This document shows positions 61,701 through 64,000 of a stretch of 64,000 bases of DNA, one piece after another. The stretch spans positions 23,994,001 to 24,058,000 of the forward strand of contig NC_065532.1 of assembly GCF_020184175.1 (NCBI RefSeq). Direction: 5' to 3'. The notes beneath the pieces are model-generated. The model did no database searches. It was not told the DNA's origin and saw only the letters and a program-made list of their open reading frames with translations. The stretch's first letter is position 1; each line of letters opens with the position of its first letter. The stretch comes from Aphis gossypii (taxonomy: Eukaryota > Arthropoda > Insecta > Hemiptera > Aphididae). The translations under genes were made by a program, and so were the position numbers.

Positions 61701-64000
61701 ATCTGTTCAGAAATCTAAAGATAGATTACATAAAACTAAAACTGATGAAATTGATGAATCCCATAAATCTAGCTCATCTAATATGCATGCAGTAAAAAAG
61801 CAAAAACTTGAAGAACCAAAGCCACAAATTGTGTATGAAAAAAAGGATGAAAGTTTTAATTTATCTCAACGCACTAGCAGAATAAAATTACCCTTTATTG
61901 GGAAAATGCCATTCGCAAAACCAATAACTAAAAAAACAAATTCATCTGCTAAAAATATACCTAATTTTACTGTTGAGAGTACAACTAATGAACCTAAAGA
62001 AAATTTGATGGAATCTGTGGCTATACAAAAAATGTTAATAGAAAAGATGATTACTGCAGCAAATGAAAAAAAGGTAAAGTAACAAAAAAAAAATATTCAT
62101 CTTACTAAAAATATTTTAAATAACATTCTCATTTAGATACTGTTTTATTTTAAATAAACATAGAAGTATTTTTCGTATAGATTATTTAAATAATAATTTA
62201 TTTGAAATAAGACTAGAGCAATAATAATAAAAGCTAAAATTTGTTGCACTTCGATCTTTTAAGTTAGTGTAAAACAAGAATTATTTGATTGTTTATTTAA
62301 CATATACTTGTAAAAGTTTAAAATAAAATAATTTTCTTGATTAAACTGACTATGAATTAATAGTACTAGGAATTTTTTGTGTAAAATTAATTTTCATACA
62401 TAAACTATAATTGACAATATAATCATATATAGTTTAATCAGAACTATATTACTTGAATTAAACCATAAAAAAATATTCTAATAATAATATCTATAATGTA
62501 TACATTTCAACTGATTGTAAATTTTTTATGATTTAATTGTGTTTTTGTTATTATTAGTGTATCACTCATTTTTAGCAATTTTTTAAAACTAATACACCTA
62601 TTATTCAGAGCTAATTAGTAAATTTTATATTAAAGTATTAAAGTACCTATGTAAATAATTTTTAATAGTGTTTAAAAATATCAATGATTTAAAATTTTTA
62701 TAATTTTACATAATTCATACTTAATGCTAATACAGTATGCTATTTAACAGTTAAAATGTTACTACGATAGAATAAAAATATATATATATAAAATATATTA
62801 ATTGGAATTTTCGGAATGGTGAGACTTTTCAATAATATTAGAATAAGAGGACATTGTACCTGCATGTGTTGTCTCTGTCTTACACACATACAACATAGCA
62901 AATTTTCGTTCACCAGTTTCAAAAGTATGCTGTTAATTTTGATATTAGAGTGAATTGACCTATTATAACATTTTAAAGTAAAATTATTATCTAGAGCCCC
63001 ACGTTGCCTTTTATTGATATTATTTTTAAGTAAGTTATTACCTTTTTGAAACTACAACCTAGGTCAATTCCTTCTAATATTAAAACTAACAACATACTTT
63101 TAAAACTGATGAAAGAAAATTTGCTGTGTCTTACATGTGTAAGACGGAGACAACACATACAACAACCTAACCATGTTTGAATATGTTACGAATCCTGCTG
63201 CATATTTACAGTGAATAATAGGAATTCAATATTTTTATCTCACTGTTGAACATTGAAATATCTACAGTGAGATCTTTGTTTGAGGCAAAAAAAAAACAGA
63301 CCGTCATATCTTCAAACATGATTTCTATCATTTTCAATAACTGTGTAGCCATTATTTTGATATTTCTATCTCACTGATTTAGACTTTTTTACTTTGATGT
63401 TGGTAAGTAGACAATAAGTAAATTACCTAAATGAGGTATAAAACTGCATACTGTAATAGCATCTCTGCATAAAAACTTATATTTTATGTTGTTCCTGGCA
63501 GTAGACAATTTGTATCATCAGTGAAAACAAGTGGAGAAACTTTTTATTAAATATATTATAACAATTTTAACTGTATTTTAAAGTATATAAAAATGATTTC
63601 AGGTTGAAAAACATATATTACCTGTTGATATGGATATTGATGATGATAATGAAAATAATGATGCAATTGTCAGTCCAGAAACTGATTCAATTGTAACACA
63701 ATTTAACCATTCACAACAATCAGGAAATCAAATACACCAGATGTATAGTCAACCAAGTCAACCACATACTACAAATACGTTACCTCAAGATTTAAGTACT
63801 GCATTGAATATAATTTTTCCTTGCAGTGAAGCTTCTTCGGTAGTACATTCTATAAATACCCCAATTAATCAAGTTCATAATCCATTAATTCATCAACATT
63901 ATAACATGTCATATGGTGTAACAAATAATTTAAATGTTTCGCCTGAAAGAAAAAAAAAGAAAAATGCTCCATCTCAACGAAAACGTAGGCACATGAAAAA
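55786..64000 (+). CDS. RS-rich matrin-type zinc-finger protein (ZNF318/CG9776-like), 3' truncated
   Basis: Coding exons: 55809-57350 (5' UTR from the acceptor at 55785), 57817-57942, 57997-58090, 59113-59297, 59434-59544, 59607-59987, 60064-60163, 60506-60624, 61309-62073 and 63603 to the window end. All junctions are GT-AG and in phase. The order of regions is: an RGG-type N-terminus; a long Arg/Ser region with many SR/RS dipeptides (residues ~125-225); three repeats around 'KTPGR'; a Pro/Gln-rich segment; a coiled coil (59113-59544); a Lys-rich nuclear-signal-like patch ('RRRSSSSSSMEIKKKRNK'); and two cysteine/histidine fingers ('CIHWCQPC..H..H' and 'CKLCDTW..H..H') of matrin/U1C type. A charged region rich in K/E/R/D follows. 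Such proteins are nuclear and associated with RNA processing or transcription. Assignment to a named orthologue is from remembered similarity of the finger region. Confidence 0.85.
55809..57350 (+). CDS. First coding exon: RGG and RS domain
   Basis: 514 codons ending exactly at the donor 'gtaagt' (57351). Encodes 'RGGRGMRRTRGGR', the RS-rich stretch with 'SRSRSHSHSPSRSRR', the three KTPGR modules and the Pro-rich end. The open frame continues 28 codons into the intron before a stop; that extension is not expected in mRNA. Confidence 0.85.
58143..58845. mobile_element. TIR element in intron 3 of the zinc-finger gene
   Basis: About 700 bp with matching inverted ends 'gagttaggatgttgatga' (58147) and its complement (to about 58838). 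Interior is T-rich with repeated 'cattttt' runs and chance ORFs (58296-58726). Target duplication not resolved. Confidence 0.6.
60506..60624 (+). CDS. Matrin-type zinc-finger exon
   Basis: 119 nt, entered in phase 1 and left in phase 0. Encodes 'TKAWYCKLCDTWIGD' followed by a spaced H-x5-H ('HFKSKQH'), the U1/matrin-like C2H2 pattern that binds double-stranded or structured RNA or DNA in this class. Confidence 0.85.
62868..63158. mobile_element. Foldback element in the last intron
   Basis: Inverted arms of about 95 bp (62868-62962 and 63060-63158) share 'gtgttgtctc', 'gtcttacaca' and 'agcaaatttt' blocks around a ~95-bp loop. Confidence 0.65.

Overview
The window is AT-rich eukaryotic DNA from an insect, most probably an aphid. 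The evidence is: GT-AG spliceosomal introns throughout, an insect-type kinesin light chain gene, dense small DNA transposons (hAT, Tc1/mariner, PIF/Harbinger and P types), a degraded C2H2/HNH/PolB gene of a kind I associate with hemipteran genomes, and a secreted-protein gene cut into microexons. The species cannot be fixed from the sequence alone. I saw no rRNA, tRNA, CRISPR or bacterial-style operon.

Layout. (1) 1-6963 is a near-perfect palindrome. Its arms are about 2.8 kb around a 98-bp spacer (4057-4154), and the left arm runs to the window edge. The left arm alone carries a 1236-bp P-type transposon (2267-3502) with 29-bp terminal inverted repeats (TIRs), an exact 8-bp target-site duplication (TSD), an intact THAP domain and a transposase C-terminal remnant. 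(2) 9141-31612 is one plus-strand gene of about 22 kb with a TATA/Inr promoter, a signal-peptide exon and up to 22 exons, most of 3-15 nt, all joined at phase-1 introns. It encodes only about 151 residues and resembles the aphid microexon (bicycle-type) salivary effector genes. Its fourth intron holds a minus-strand PolB gene (12893-16418) with three introns, one in-frame stop and two apparent frameshifts. Another part of the gene is a tandem array of four ~493-bp units, each carrying a candidate 3-nt microexon. A diverged copy of this part of the gene also lies in the palindrome arms. (3) 31.6-41.5 kb is gene-poor: one hAT-like element with a perfect 8-bp TSD (32411-33252) and copies of a TIR repeat that also occurs at 7195-8410. 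(4) 41504-52026 on the minus strand is the kinesin light chain gene (Klc), reconstructed as 11 coding exons (539 residues) plus two candidate alternative terminal exons and a non-coding 5' exon. (5) 55786 to the right edge on the plus strand is a nuclear RS-rich, matrin-type zinc-finger protein gene (ZNF318/CG9776-like), truncated by the window end.

The genes do not form a pathway. Klc is a cargo adaptor of kinesin-1, the zinc-finger protein is probably an RNA-processing or chromatin factor, and the microexon gene probably encodes a small secreted protein. The most unusual parts are the microexon gene, the tandem amplification of its microexon unit, and the palindrome that carries a copy of part of it.
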